The notes: generated by a model from the letters alone, not told the origin. A stretch of DNA of 64,000 nt from Bradyrhizobium lablabi (GCF_018129385.1 NZ_JAFCLN010000017.1:106096-170095), one strand, 5' to 3'. Shown: positions 1-11,481, numbered from the stretch's first letter. Made by a program: numbers and translations.

Positions 1-36
1 GCACGCGGCCGCGAATCGTCACCTGGAGGATCGCGG

Positions 37-918
37 TCATGGATTCCCGAGCCCGAGGAATTCGCCGGCGCGTGCCCTAGCTTCGGCATCGCGCATGAGG
101 CGAGCGGTCAATTGCGCTGATGGAAGTCCCTTCAAATCTCTCGGCTTGGTGCCCTCGCGCAGCGCCTTCAGCGTCTCGTACACCGCCTGCGTGGCGGCGG
201 CGAACGGCGTGTGCCCCTGCAACGCTATCTTGACGCGCTGGCTGACGAGGAACGCGGCATCGTCGAGCTCGCCCTGGGTGTTGCCCAGCACCAGCGGCAG
301 CGTGGTTGCCGCCGCGATCGCCTGCACCTCTTCGCGCGTCGTCAGGCCCGTGAAGAACAGCGCATCGACGCCAACAGCTTCATAGGCCTTTGCACGCGCG
401 ATGCACTCGGCGAAACTGGACGCCTTGGCCCCGCCGCCGCGCGTGCCGGTGCGGCCGAAAATCACCAGCGCCGGATCGCTGCGGCCGTCGAGCGCGGCCT
501 TCATCTTGCCGACGCCCTCTTCCAGCGAGATCAGTTGCGGCTCGCTGGCGCCAAAAGCCTGCGGCAGCAGCGTGTCCTCGATGGACAGGCCGGCCGCACC
601 CGCAGCTTCGAGTTCCTGCACGGTGCGGCGGACATTCAGCGCATTGCCGTAGCCGTGATCGGCATCGACGACGACAGGCAGCTCCGCGGCACGCGACATC
701 CGCCGCATCTGCTCGCAGAGCTCGGTGAGCGTGATCAGGGTAATGTCGGGATCGCCGAGCACCACGAGCGAAGCCACCGAGCCGCCGAACATACCGAGCT
801 CGAAGCCGAGATCCTCTGCGATGCGGATCGATGTCGCGTCATAGACCGAGCCCGGACGGATGCAGGCGTTGCCCTTCAGGATCGCACGCAGCGCCTCGCG
901 CCGTTTTTGGAAGGCCAT
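37..918 (-). CDS. Oxaloacetate decarboxylase-like protein, PEP mutase/isocitrate lyase superfamily
   Basis: A 293-residue protein of the phosphoenolpyruvate mutase/isocitrate lyase superfamily. Visible signatures are SVYDA (residues 24-28), the metal/substrate loop DADHGYGN (85-92) and SIEDT (112-116), laid out as in the Pseudomonas PA4872-type oxaloacetate decarboxylases. The lyase-specific KKCGH motif of isocitrate lyase is absent, so isocitrate cleavage is unlikely. Members act in the cytoplasm on 2-oxo acids with Mg2+. The gene lies downstream of the acyl-CoA carboxylase subunit on the same strand, separated by a palindromic repeat, so joint transcription is possible but not shown. The ATG start follows a GAGGAG-like Shine-Dalgarno sequence. 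The family is sure; the substrate is inferred. Confidence 0.85.
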   Translation of the reverse strand: MAFQKRREALRAILKGNACIRPGSVYDATSIRIAEDLGFELGMFGGSVASLVVLGDPDITLITLTELCEQMRRMSRAAELPVVVDADHGYGNALNVRRTVQELEAAGAAGLSIEDTLLPQAFGASEPQLISLEEGVGKMKAALDGRSDPALVIFGRTGTRGGGAKASSFAECIARAKAYEAVGVDALFFTGLTTREEVQAIAAATTLPLVLGNTQGELDDAAFLVSQRVKIALQGHTPFAAATQAVYETLKALREGTKPRDLKGLPSAQLTARLMRDAEARARAGEFLGLGNP

Positions 919-937
919 GACAACTCCTCGTCTCAGC

Positions 938-1022
938 CGTCATTGCGAGGAGCGAAGCGACGAAGCAATCCATCTTTCCCAACGACGCGCTAAGGATTGC
1001 TTCGCTTCGCTCGCAATGACGG
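938..1022. repeat. Palindromic intergenic repeat, CGTCATTGCGAG family, copy 1
   Basis: An inverted repeat whose arms read CGTCATTGCGAGGAGCGAAG and, at the other end, its complement GCTTCGCTCGCAATGACG, with GAAGCAATCC/GGATTGCTTC nested inside. A second copy lies at 34073-34152. It sits between two same-strand genes. This palindrome is widespread in Bradyrhizobium intergenic regions from memory; here only the two copies are seen. Confidence 0.85.
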
Positions 1023-1047
1023 TCTCAAAGGCGCGCGGCCGCGCCGC

Positions 1048-3063
<2,016 letters not shown>

Positions 3064-3159
3064 GTTCTTCTTGGGCTATTCGGCTTTGGGCAGGATCCTC
3101 GGGCCCTGTGGTACAGGAAAACGGAGCCGAGGCAACGGTCTAGTGCCGTTCAGACCACC

Positions 3160-3369
3160 CTAGCCGGTATAGGTTTGAAATCTGCCGCGCACATAGGCGT
3201 GCGAGACCGCCTTCATCAGTTCGCTCACCTCGTTTTCGAGGAAATCATTCGCCACGATCAGCGCACGGATGGTGGCGCGCAGGTCGCCGCCGCAAGCTGC
3301 GATCGCTTGATCCACGGCAGTTTCCAGTTCGTCACCGCCAGCATGGTCGGGCTTTGCATCGGCGGACAT
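3160..3369 (-). CDS. Small conserved hypothetical protein (69 aa)
   Basis: A short acidic protein starting MSADAKPDHAGG and ending RFQTYTG. The middle (about 15-60) is predicted helical, with the hydrophobic pattern ALIVANDFLENEVSELM. The ATG at 3369 is chosen because the sequence further upstream in this frame is arginine/threonine-rich and antisense to the neighbouring permease gene. I recall similar short proteins in Bradyrhizobium but no function. No signal peptide or cysteine pair. Confidence 0.65.
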   Translation of the reverse strand: MSADAKPDHAGGDELETAVDQAIAACGGDLRATIRALIVANDFLENEVSELMKAVSHAYVRGRFQTYTG

Positions 3370-3496
3370 GCTGATATTTCCAAGGTGAGTGGAGCGGCGC
3401 GCATGTTCTAGTTTTGTTCTAGTTGTGTCAATCGACCCTCTTCCAATCTCGCGTTGAAATCGCGACTGTCCGCCGCGCCGCGAGCCAAATTTCTCA

Positions 3497-4282
3497 ATGT
3501 CTGCGGTGGTGCGGTATCTCCGTAGTTCTCCGGACCAGAACAAAGTTCCTGCACTCAATGAGACCCGCGAGTCCCGAATCCCCGTGAACGAATTTGCCCA
3601 AGCCGCCGCTACGGCGCTGTCCCTGATCGTCCGGCTCGACCCGGAGCTGTCACGCATCGTCGTCCTGTCGTTGCGGGTCAGCCTGACCGCGAGCGTCATT
3701 GCGCTCGTGATCGGCGCGCCGCTCGGCGCGATGCTGGCCGTGACCCGGTTTCTCGGACGGCACACCGTGATCGTGCTGACCAATGCCCTCCTGGGCCTGC
3801 CACCGGTCGTGGCGGGATTGATCCTCTATCTGCTGCTGTCGCGCTCGGGCCCGCTCGGATCGGCAGGTTTGCTGTTCACGCCTGGCGCGATGGTCATTGC
3901 GCAGGCGATGCTGGCAACCCCGATCGTGGTCGCGCTGGTGCACCGGCCGGCTTCGCTGCTCTGGGCCGAATATGGCGACCTGGCGCGGATCGACGGCCTG
4001 TCGACCTTTCGCAGCGTCATGCTGCTGTTTGCGCTTGGCCGCGGCTCGCTGCTGACCGCCTTCCTTGCCGCCTTCGGCCGGGCCATCGCCGAGGTCGGCG
4101 CGATCATCGTCGTCGGCGGCAATATCGCCGGCTACACCCGCACCATGACGACGGCGATTGCGCTGGAGACCAGCAAGGGCGATCTGGCGCTCGCCCTCGG
4201 GCTCGGTCTGATCCTGCTGTCGCTGAGCGTCGCGGTCTCGACGATTGCGTTCCTGCTAGTCGGACGCATTGGGGAAAAATAG
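3497..4282 (+). CDS. tupB: Tungstate ABC transporter permease TupB
   Basis: An integral-membrane permease of up to 261 residues with about five to six hydrophobic segments and the inner-membrane permease signature around AFGRAIAEVGAIIVVGG, typical of TupB/WtpB-type tungstate permeases. The first 29 residues are polar and look non-membrane; a GTG at 3584 would give a 232-residue protein closer to the usual length. It would form the membrane channel for the oxyanion captured by the adjacent TupA. Its 3' end overlaps the end of tupA, on the opposite strand, by 27 bases, and no ATP-binding subunit follows, which is unusual for this system. Confidence 0.85.
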   Translation: MSAVVRYLRSSPDQNKVPALNETRESRIPVNEFAQAAATALSLIVRLDPELSRIVVLSLRVSLTASVIALVIGAPLGAMLAVTRFLGRHTVIVLTNALLGLPPVVAGLILYLLLSRSGPLGSAGLLFTPGAMVIAQAMLATPIVVALVHRPASLLWAEYGDLARIDGLSTFRSVMLLFALGRGSLLTAFLAAFGRAIAEVGAIIVVGGNIAGYTRTMTTAIALETSKGDLALALGLGLILLSLSVAVSTIAFLLVGRIGEK

Positions 4283-5071
4283 CCGCTCGCCGCCGATCTT
4301 GTAGTCGCCGATCGTCTTCTGCCCGTCGACGGAAACCAGCCAGTCGACAAAGGCCTGGCCGTCCTTGGCCTTGACGTTCGAATGCTTGGCCGGATTGACC
4401 AGCATCACGCCATACTGGTTGAACAGCCTTCGATCACCTTCGGTGAGAACAGCCAGATCGCCGCGATTCTTGAAGTTGAGCCAGGTGCCGCGATCCGACA
4501 GCACGTAGCCATTGCTTGACGACGCCATGTTGAGCGCCGGCCCCATGCCCTGTCCGATCTCGCGGTACCAGCTTCCCTTCGCCGGTTCGACGTCGATGCC
4601 TGCGTCCTTCCACAACCGCAGTTCAGCCGCATGCGTGCCGGAGCGGTCGCCGCGCGAGATGAACGGCGCCTTGGCTGCCGCGATCTTGCGCAAGGCATCG
4701 ACGACATCCTTGCCGCCGGCGATTTTTGCGGGATCGGTCTTGGGCCCGATGATGACGAAGTCATTGTACATCACGCCGAAGCGCTTCAGGCCGGCGCCCT
4801 CGGCGATGAACTTCTCTTCCGCCGCCTTGTCGTGCACGAACACCACGTCGGCATCGCCGCGCCGGCCGATATCGAGCGCCTGGCCGGTGCCGACCGCGAC
4901 CACCTTGACGCCGATGCCGGTGGCTTCCGTGAATTTCGGCAGCAGGAAGCCGAACAGGCCCGACTGCTCCGTCGACGTGGTGGATGCGACCGTGATGGTG
5001 CGCTCCTGCGCCGGGGCCGCGGTTGCGACAAAAAGTCCCGCGAGGGCGGCGATCAGGATTCGTTTGAACAT
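4256..5071 (-). CDS. tupA: Tungstate ABC transporter substrate-binding protein TupA
   Basis: A 271-residue periplasmic binding protein. It has a signal peptide (1-21, cleavage near AQE) and, just after it, TTSTEQSGLF (31-40), the TupA form of the oxyanion-binding motif. Further recognised blocks are AVGTGQAL, GDADVVFVHD, NDFVIIGP, ISRGDRSGTH and the WYREIGQGMG segment. It should bind tungstate with high affinity and deliver it to TupB. It is transcribed towards tupB with overlapping 3' ends, so the two cannot share one transcript. Molybdate cannot be excluded from sequence alone. Confidence 0.9.
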   Translation of the reverse strand: MFKRILIAALAGLFVATAAPAQERTITVASTTSTEQSGLFGFLLPKFTEATGIGVKVVAVGTGQALDIGRRGDADVVFVHDKAAEEKFIAEGAGLKRFGVMYNDFVIIGPKTDPAKIAGGKDVVDALRKIAAAKAPFISRGDRSGTHAAELRLWKDAGIDVEPAKGSWYREIGQGMGPALNMASSSNGYVLSDRGTWLNFKNRGDLAVLTEGDRRLFNQYGVMLVNPAKHSNVKAKDGQAFVDWLVSVDGQKTIGDYKIGGERLFFPNASD

Positions 5072-5199
5072 GCTTTGCCTCGTGCGCTGAGCAGGTGCCG
5101 GCCGCCGTCGTACAACAAGGCGGCCACCGGCTGCAATTCACAGTTGGTCTCGCGCCGCGCGCCTGTGCTAGAAAGCCTCCCGCAACGCGAAACGCCCCG

Positions 5200-5973
5200 A
5201 TGCGAGTTCATATGCGGTCCCCGACGTCCCTCCTCGCCTCCGCCTTCATCCTGATACTTTCGACGCTGCCGGCAACGCAGGGCTGGACCGCGCCCGCCAC
5301 CGCCAGGGACGGCAACAACATCGAGCTCGGCGATGTCACCTTTCGCCTCGACGGCATCGAGGCGCCCGCCTTCGACCAGACGTGCATCGACGAGCATGCG
5401 GATGCCTGGGCCTGCGGCGCCGCCGCGCGCGATCAATTGACAAAGCTGATCGGCGGCAAGCCGGTGCGGTGCGACGATCTCGGCGCCGATCCCTCCTTCA
5501 AGCGGCGGCGCCTCGGCGTCTGCACCGTCGAGGGGGCAAGCACGAGCTTGAACCAGCAGATGGTGCAAGATGGTCTTGCGCTCGCGGACGCCAGGGGCAA
5601 ATTCAAGGCGGACGAGACGGCCGCGCACGACGCCAAGCGCGGCCTCTGGAAGGGCTGCTTCATCACGCCGACGGATTTTCGCCGCTGGAAACAGGATGCC
5701 GCGCTTCAGGGCGGCGCCTGCCGCGCCGACCGGGACCGCGAAATCCGCGCGCTGCTGTTCCCCGACGATCCCGCCATGCCTGATGGCTGCAACATCAAGG
5801 GCAAATACGCCGTGCGCGCCCGCGTCACCGGCAACACCGGCATCTATCACCTCCAGACATGCCGCAGCTATCCGGGCCTCGACCAGGACCGCTGGTTCTG
5901 TTCGGAAGACGACGCGCTGGCCGCCGGGTTCCGGAAAGCCTACAATTGTAGGAGAGGTTTGCCGGACAAATGA
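5200..5973 (+). CDS. Secreted thermonuclease-like protein with C-terminal sunset domain
   Basis: A 257-residue protein when started at the ATG at 5200, which places a signal peptide (about 1-27, ending ATQGWTA) at the N terminus; earlier in-frame starts give a non-signal leader. Residues about 30-150 resemble the SNase-like fold (FRLDGIEAP, LNQQMVQDGLALAD, GLWKGCF), but the usual catalytic arginine pattern is incomplete, so nuclease activity is uncertain. The C-terminal part has CNIKGKYAVRA and IYHLQTCRSY...RWFCSEDDALAAGFRKA, the sunset module often following thermonuclease domains. Likely periplasmic or secreted. Eight cysteines suggest disulfides. Confidence 0.75.
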   Translation: MRVHMRSPTSLLASAFILILSTLPATQGWTAPATARDGNNIELGDVTFRLDGIEAPAFDQTCIDEHADAWACGAAARDQLTKLIGGKPVRCDDLGADPSFKRRRLGVCTVEGASTSLNQQMVQDGLALADARGKFKADETAAHDAKRGLWKGCFITPTDFRRWKQDAALQGGACRADRDREIRALLFPDDPAMPDGCNIKGKYAVRARVTGNTGIYHLQTCRSYPGLDQDRWFCSEDDALAAGFRKAYNCRRGLPDK

Positions 5974-6025
5974 AGGCTGGCAAAACCTGCGCCGATTATG
6001 AGAAGGTATCTCACGGCAGGCGCAG

Positions 6026-8482
6026 ATGAGTTCCACCGACCCTACCAGCACCCTCCCCGAGGCGGCAGCAGCCGAGCGGCTGCGGCAACATCTCGAAGAA
6101 ATTGCGCGCGAGCGTGACCGCGCCCACCGCGCCTTGCAGGATCGCGAAGCGGAGCTTGCCCGCATCCAGCGCATCGCCCGCGTCGGCGGCCTCGAAATCG
6201 ACTTTCGCGACGGCGTCAAGAACCGCCGATCTCCCGAATATCTTCTGGTCCATGGCCTGCCGCCCGAGGCAGTCAACGAGACCTATGAGGATTGGGTATC
6301 GCGCATCCATCCCGAGGATCGCGAGCGGACGCAACAACACCTGTTCGATACCCTGAAGAGCGAAGGTCAGGACTATTCCGCCGTCTATCGGATCGTCCGG
6401 CCGAATGACGGCGAAGTGCGGTGGATACGAGTCGCCGCCAGGATCGACCGCGACCGCGGCGGCCAGGCGCTGCGCCTGGTCGGCGCCGACATCGACGTCA
6501 CCGATCAGATGCTGGCGCAGGCGACCCTGCGCGAAAGCGAGGAGCGCTTCCGCCTGATCGCCGACAGCGCGCCGGTGCCGATGTGGGTGACCAAGCTCGA
6601 CCGCACGCGGCTGTTCGCCAACCAGTCCTATTGCGATTTCGTCGGACTTCCCTACGAGCAAGCCATCAAGTTCGACTGGCGCAAGGTCCTGCATCCGGAC
6701 GATATGCAGCGCATCGTCCAGGAATCGGTTGCAGGCGAGGCCTCGCTCAAGCCGTTCGTGCTGGAGGCTCGCTACAAGCGCGCCGACGGCGAATGGCGCT
6801 GGCTGCGATCGGAATCGCAGCCGCGCTGGGACCCGACCGGCAAGCATATCGGCTTCATCGGCATCGCCCACGACATCACCGCCGCCAAGCAGGCGGAGAT
6901 CGACCTTCGCCGGATGAACGATATCCTGGAGCAGCGCATTGCCGAGCGCACCTCGCAGCTCGAATCCAGCGAAGCGCAGATGCGCGCGATCTTCGAAACC
7001 AGCAACCAGTATCAGGGCCTGCTCGACCGGCAGGGCAATGTGCTCTACGCCAACAAGACCGCGCTCGAAGGCATCCGGTCCGCGGCCGCCGACGTCATCG
7101 GCCGACCGTTCTGGGAAACGCCGTGGTTCAGCGGCACGCTCGGCATGGCCGAGGTGGTGCGCGACGCCTTCGAGGCGGCGCTCAGGGGCGAAGCGGTGCG
7201 ATGGGAGGTGCAGCTCCGCCTTCCGATCGGCGAGCGCTATTTCGATTTTGCGATGCGTCCCCTGCTCGACCAGCACGGTGCCGTGGTCGGCGCCGTGCCG
7301 GAAGCCGTCGACACCACCGAACGCCGCAGGGCCGACGAAGTGCTGCGTCAGTCGCAGAAGATGGAAGCGATCGGCCAGCTCACCGGCGGCGTGGCGCATG
7401 ACTTCAATAACCTCCTGACCATCATCCGCTCGGCCACGGATTTCCTCCGCCGCCGCGATCTCGCCGAGGAACGGCGCGGCCGCTATATCAATGCGATTGC
7501 CGACACCGTGGAGCGCGCCTCGAAGCTGACGGCGCAGCTATTGGCATTCGCCCGCCGGCAGCCCCTGAAGCCGCAGGTCTTCGACGTCGGCGCGCAGGTC
7601 GAAAGCGTCCTGCAGCTCATCCGCCCGCTCGTCGGCACGCGCATACGCATCGACATGGATATTGCGGACGCCGGCTGCTTTGCCACTGCCGACATCGCGC
7701 AGTTCGAGACGGCGCTGATCAATCTGGCAGTCAACGCCCGCGACGCCATGGACGGCGAAGGCCAGTTGACGATCGCCGTCCGCAAGGTCGGCACCATCCC
7801 GCCATTGCGCGGACAAGCCGGCCGCCTCGGCGAGTTCGTCGCGATCTCGATGGCCGACACCGGCACCGGCATCGCACCCGACAAGATCGAAGCGATTTTC
7901 GAGCCCTTCTTCACCACCAAGGAGGTCGGCAAAGGCACCGGCCTCGGCCTCAGCCAGGCGTTCGGCTTCGTCAAGCAGTCCGAGGGCGACATCGAGGTGA
8001 AGAGCGTTCCCGGCCAGGGCGCGACCTTCACCATCTACCTGCCGGAGGCCACGGCCCCCGCTCGCAGCGAGCAGGTCGCCGCCGCGGGCGTCGAGCCGGC
8101 CGCTGGGCGCGGCTACCGGGTGCTGGTCGTCGAGGACAATGACGAGGTCGGGCAGTTCTCCACGGAATTGCTGGAAGATCTCGGCTATGCCGTCAAGCGC
8201 GCGGCCAACGCCGACACGGCGCTTGCCATTCTCGCGCGGGACGAATTCGCCGCCGACCTCGTCTTCTCGGATGTCATCATGCCCGGCATGAACGGCGTCG
8301 AACTCGCCGGCGTCATCCGCGACCGCTATCCCGGCCTGCCGGTGGTGCTGACCAGCGGTTACAGCAACGTGCTGGCCGAAAATGCCCACCGCGGCTTCGA
8401 GCTGATTCAGAAACCCTATTCCGTGGAGTCGCTGTCCCGCATCCTGCGGAAGGCGATCTCCGAGCGGGCGTCGGCGCATTAA
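6026..8482 (+). CDS. Soluble hybrid histidine kinase: PAS x3, HisKA, HATPase, receiver
   Basis: An 818-residue cytoplasmic sensor kinase with no membrane segment. After a short coiled coil (about 10-45) come three PAS/PAC units (about 50-155, 165-285 and 315-440), then the dimerisation/phosphoacceptor domain with HDFNN and H458, the ATP-binding domain (NARDAMD N-box, DTGTGIAP, FFTTKEVGKGTGLGLS), and a C-terminal receiver domain with phosphoacceptor D749 in FSDVIMPG. The receiver is fused and no separate response regulator is nearby, so output is probably a phosphorelay or control of the kinase itself. The signal is unknown; PAS domains may bind a ligand, heme or flavin, which cannot be decided here. 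Confidence 0.92.
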   Translation: MSSTDPTSTLPEAAAAERLRQHLEEIARERDRAHRALQDREAELARIQRIARVGGLEIDFRDGVKNRRSPEYLLVHGLPPEAVNETYEDWVSRIHPEDRERTQQHLFDTLKSEGQDYSAVYRIVRPNDGEVRWIRVAARIDRDRGGQALRLVGADIDVTDQMLAQATLRESEERFRLIADSAPVPMWVTKLDRTRLFANQSYCDFVGLPYEQAIKFDWRKVLHPDDMQRIVQESVAGEASLKPFVLEARYKRADGEWRWLRSESQPRWDPTGKHIGFIGIAHDITAAKQAEIDLRRMNDILEQRIAERTSQLESSEAQMRAIFETSNQYQGLLDRQGNVLYANKTALEGIRSAAADVIGRPFWETPWFSGTLGMAEVVRDAFEAALRGEAVRWEVQLRLPIGERYFDFAMRPLLDQHGAVVGAVPEAVDTTERRRADEVLRQSQKMEAIGQLTGGVAHDFNNLLTIIRSATDFLRRRDLAEERRGRYINAIADTVERASKLTAQLLAFARRQPLKPQVFDVGAQVESVLQLIRPLVGTRIRIDMDIADAGCFATADIAQFETALINLAVNARDAMDGEGQLTIAVRKVGTIPPLRGQAGRLGEFVAISMADTGTGIAPDKIEAIFEPFFTTKEVGKGTGLGLSQAFGFVKQSEGDIEVKSVPGQGATFTIYLPEATAPARSEQVAAAGVEPAAGRGYRVLVVEDNDEVGQFSTELLEDLGYAVKRAANADTALAILARDEFAADLVFSDVIMPGMNGVELAGVIRDRYPGLPVVLTSGYSNVLAENAHRGFELIQKPYSVESLSRILRKAISERASAH

Positions 8483-8505
8483 AGCTTTCAACGAACGGCC
8501 AGGCC

Positions 8506-8621
8506 TGCATGGTTCGAGACGCCCGCTTTGCGGGCTCCTCACCATGAGGGTCTGGCATTTCGCCGCAAATCAGGACCTCATCCTGAGGAGCGCGCATCGC
8601 GCGCGTCTCGAAGGATGGCCG
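8506..8621. repeat. Palindromic intergenic repeat (GGTTCGAGAC...GTCTCGAAGGATG type)
   Basis: A compound inverted repeat between two convergent genes. ATGGTTCGAGACGC at the left faces GCGTCTCGAAGGATG at the right, with local hairpins GCCCGCTTTGCGGGC and CCTCATCCTGAGG inside. I remember this unit as very common in Bradyrhizobium and Rhodopseudomonas intergenic DNA. It could end transcription from both sides. Confidence 0.75.
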
Positions 8622-8651
8622 CAACCGCTAAAGTCTGGCCAAATGCGATGG

Positions 8652-8670
8652 CCCCGCATTAGATGCGGGG
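8652..8670. terminator. Hairpin between convergent genes
   Basis: A perfect 8-bp stem CCCCGCAT/ATGCGGGG with a TAG loop just before the end of the GGDEF/EAL gene (minus strand). No clear U-tract follows on either strand, so this is a possible rather than a classical intrinsic terminator. Confidence 0.4.
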
Positions 8671-8686
8671 TGGGTACCGGTTCGCG

Positions 8687-11407
8687 CTACGCCGCGTCTA
8701 CGGCGTCCGTCCCGGCTGCAGCCAGCATCTTCCGGATATCCGCCGCCGGGCGCGGCGGGCTGAACAGGTAACCCTGCATCTGCGTGCAACCGAGCGCCTG
8801 GACGGTGTCGCGCTGCTCGTCCGTCTCAACGCCTTCGGCTGTCGTGACCATGTTGCGGTCGGCGGCGATGCTGACGACCGCCTTGATGATGGACGTCGAG
8901 CCCGAGCCGCGCGTCAGCGCCTTCACAAAGCTGCGGTCGATCTTGATCTTGTCGAACGGGAAACGCTGGAGATAGCTCAGCGACGAATAGCCGGTGCCGA
9001 AATCGTCGAGCGCGATGCGCACCCCGAGCTTGCGGAGCTGATTGAGCGTCACCAGCGCGTCATCGTCGTCGGCGATGAGAACCGCTTCGGTGATCTCGAG
9101 CTCCAGCCGTCGCGGATCGAGCCCGGCCTCCGCCAGCGCGGATGCTACCTTCAGCGACAGCGTCTGCGAGCGGAACTGAATCGGCGAGACGTTGACCGCG
9201 ACGCGCACGTCGGCCGGCCAGTTCGCGGCCTCCCGGCAGGCGGTGCGCAGGACGAACTGCCCGAGCTCCTCGATCAGGCCGGTTTCCTCGGCGACCGGGA
9301 TGAAGTCGGCCGGCGAAACCATGCCGCGCACCGGGTGCCGCCAGCGCAGCAGCGCCTCGCAGCCGGTCACCTCGTCGCTGCGCAGATCGACCAGCGGCTG
9401 ATAGTGAAGCTCAAAGCCGCCTTCGGCGAGCGCGCTGCGCATATCGTGCTCGAGCTCGCGGCGCAGATTGGCCTCGGCTTCCATCGACGGCTCGAAGAAG
9501 CGGTAGGTCCTGCGGCCGGCGGCTTTGGCGGCATACATCGCAAGGTCCGCGCTCTTGAGCAGGCGAAGCAGATCCGAGCCGTGGCGCGGCGCCACCGCCA
9601 CCCCGATCGAGGCGTCGCTGGCAAGGCTGTGGCCATGACAATCGAACGGCGTGCGCAGCGCCGCATAGACCTTTGCGATCAACTCGTTGACATCCTCGTC
9701 GGAGCGCACGTCGTGCTGCACGATGGCGAATTCATCGCCGCCGAGACGGGCAACGAAATCCTGGGAGCCGGCGGCTTCCAGCAGCCGCGCCGAAACGCCC
9801 TTGAGGAATTCGTCGCCGATCAGATGTCCCAGCGAGTCGTTGATACGCTTGAACTCGTCGATGTCGATATAGATGATCGCGAACGGCGTTTCCGAAGTCT
9901 GCATCAGCAGGCCTTCCGCGTGCCGCTGAAACAGCGCGCGGTTCGGCAGATTGGTGAGCGGGTCATAATGGGCGAGATGCTCGATCTTCGCCGCGACGCG
10001 CCGGTGCTCGGTGACGTCTTCCAGCGTGGTGGCCCAGCCGCCGTCCGGCGAACGCTTGTAGATCAGGCGGATCATGCGCCCGTCCGGCGTCGAGATGACG
10101 GTGTCGTGCACCTCGTCATTTTGCGGATTGAGGAATTTGGCGCAGTAGGCATCGACGTCGCCGACGAACGATCCGAGCTGCTGGCGGTGCATGACCAGCT
10201 CGCGCAGATGGCAGCCCGGCCTCACGACATCGGGCGATACGCCGAACATGTCGATATATTGCTGATTGCAGATCACGAGCCGGGCCGAGGCATCGAACAG
10301 CAGCAGCCCCTGCGTCATGTTGTTGATGGCGGTGTCGAGATGCTGGCTCTTCTCCGACAGCAGCCGTTGCGCGGCCCGGTGCTGGCGCTGGAGCTGGCGC
10401 ACGATGAAGAAGATCGTGACGACGACCACGACGACGGCAAGCACCGCGGCGAAGAACTGGAGCTTGGTCTGGGCGCGCCAGTCGGCGAGCGCCGTTTCCG
10501 TCTTGGTGGTGGCGACGATCAGGATCGGAAAATGGCTCAGCGGCCTTGCCGCGCCGACCCGGTCATCACCCTCGGACTGGCTGACAAACCGTCCGGAGAC
10601 GTTGCCGTTCGACGTCAGCACGCGCTGGAACGAGGGCGAGCCTGCGACGCTGCGGCCCACCAGCCTTGGATCGTGCGGATAGCGCGCGATCACGGTGCCG
10701 TCGCGATGGATCATCGAAATCGCGGTATCCTCTCCGAGCGCCAGTGAGGCGACAAAGTCCTCGAAATGGGTCGGCTCGACTCCGCGGCTGGTAAAGCCGA
10801 TGATCCTGCCGTCGCGGCCGGTGATTTTTCGCGCGAAAATGGTCGTCCATTTGCCGGTCACCCGGCTGACGGCCGGCTCGACGATCACATCCGGCGTCGC
10901 CTTGCCGGAGGTGAATTCGCGGAAATAGCGGCGGTCGGCGATGCTGACGTCCGGCACCGGCCACATCTCCGAGGTGTTGATCAGCCAGCCTCTGGCATTG
11001 AACAGGTTCAGCGCGCCGACATGCGGCAGCGCGGCGAGCTTTGAGCGCAGCATCTCGTGCGCGCTCAACATCGACATGTGCCGTTCGAAAGAGTCTTCGG
11101 TATCGAACTGGCCCACCTGTAGATAGGCGACGACGTCGTCATGCACATGCTGGAGATCGCCGAGCTGCTGGTCGAAATGCCGCGACAGCAACAGCGCGGT
11201 GTTGTTCAGGTCGCGCTCGGTGATTTCCAACGTGCGTTCGCGGAATTGCAGGGCAAGATAGGCCGTGCCGAGCGCGATCGCCGCCACCAGCGCGACGCCG
11301 CACACGATCAGCCACTGGATCGCGCCCTTCCTGGTGCGGACCAGCGCAATCGTTGTCGACAGCAGAAGGCGCGCGGAGAAGGCGCCGTCCGAAGATGCAC
11401 TTTGCAT
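8687..11407 (-). CDS. Membrane GGDEF/EAL cyclic-di-GMP protein with periplasmic Cache and PAS domains
   Basis: A 906-residue bifunctional candidate for c-di-GMP metabolism. Transmembrane segments at about 28-52 and 318-340 enclose a periplasmic dCache-like sensor (about 60-310). A PAS domain follows (about 360-475), then GGDEF with an intact LGGDEF motif (556-560) and EAL with EALLRW (684-689), ELEITEAVL and DDFGTGYSSLSYL. Both catalytic motifs look intact, so synthesis and hydrolysis are both possible; such tandem proteins often have one dominant activity. An RxxD inhibitory site was not identified with certainty. The gene is monocistronic, facing the hybrid kinase gene. The ligand of the Cache domain is unknown. 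Confidence 0.92.
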   Translation of the reverse strand: MQSASSDGAFSARLLLSTTIALVRTRKGAIQWLIVCGVALVAAIALGTAYLALQFRERTLEITERDLNNTALLLSRHFDQQLGDLQHVHDDVVAYLQVGQFDTEDSFERHMSMLSAHEMLRSKLAALPHVGALNLFNARGWLINTSEMWPVPDVSIADRRYFREFTSGKATPDVIVEPAVSRVTGKWTTIFARKITGRDGRIIGFTSRGVEPTHFEDFVASLALGEDTAISMIHRDGTVIARYPHDPRLVGRSVAGSPSFQRVLTSNGNVSGRFVSQSEGDDRVGAARPLSHFPILIVATTKTETALADWRAQTKLQFFAAVLAVVVVVVTIFFIVRQLQRQHRAAQRLLSEKSQHLDTAINNMTQGLLLFDASARLVICNQQYIDMFGVSPDVVRPGCHLRELVMHRQQLGSFVGDVDAYCAKFLNPQNDEVHDTVISTPDGRMIRLIYKRSPDGGWATTLEDVTEHRRVAAKIEHLAHYDPLTNLPNRALFQRHAEGLLMQTSETPFAIIYIDIDEFKRINDSLGHLIGDEFLKGVSARLLEAAGSQDFVARLGGDEFAIVQHDVRSDEDVNELIAKVYAALRTPFDCHGHSLASDASIGVAVAPRHGSDLLRLLKSADLAMYAAKAAGRRTYRFFEPSMEAEANLRRELEHDMRSALAEGGFELHYQPLVDLRSDEVTGCEALLRWRHPVRGMVSPADFIPVAEETGLIEELGQFVLRTACREAANWPADVRVAVNVSPIQFRSQTLSLKVASALAEAGLDPRRLELEITEAVLIADDDDALVTLNQLRKLGVRIALDDFGTGYSSLSYLQRFPFDKIKIDRSFVKALTRGSGSTSIIKAVVSIAADRNMVTTAEGVETDEQRDTVQALGCTQMQGYLFSPPRPAADIRKMLAAAGTDAVDAA

Positions 11408-11481
11408 TTCCTTGCCCCCAGGGCGGCGGTTCTACGGGAACACAACCGAAGGGGGCGTTAGGAAAATGAGTTATCGATCGG

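Noticed and set aside
8663..10747. A 694-codon plus-strand frame
   Set aside because: Antisense to the GGDEF/EAL gene, with typical mirror composition and no recognisable domain.
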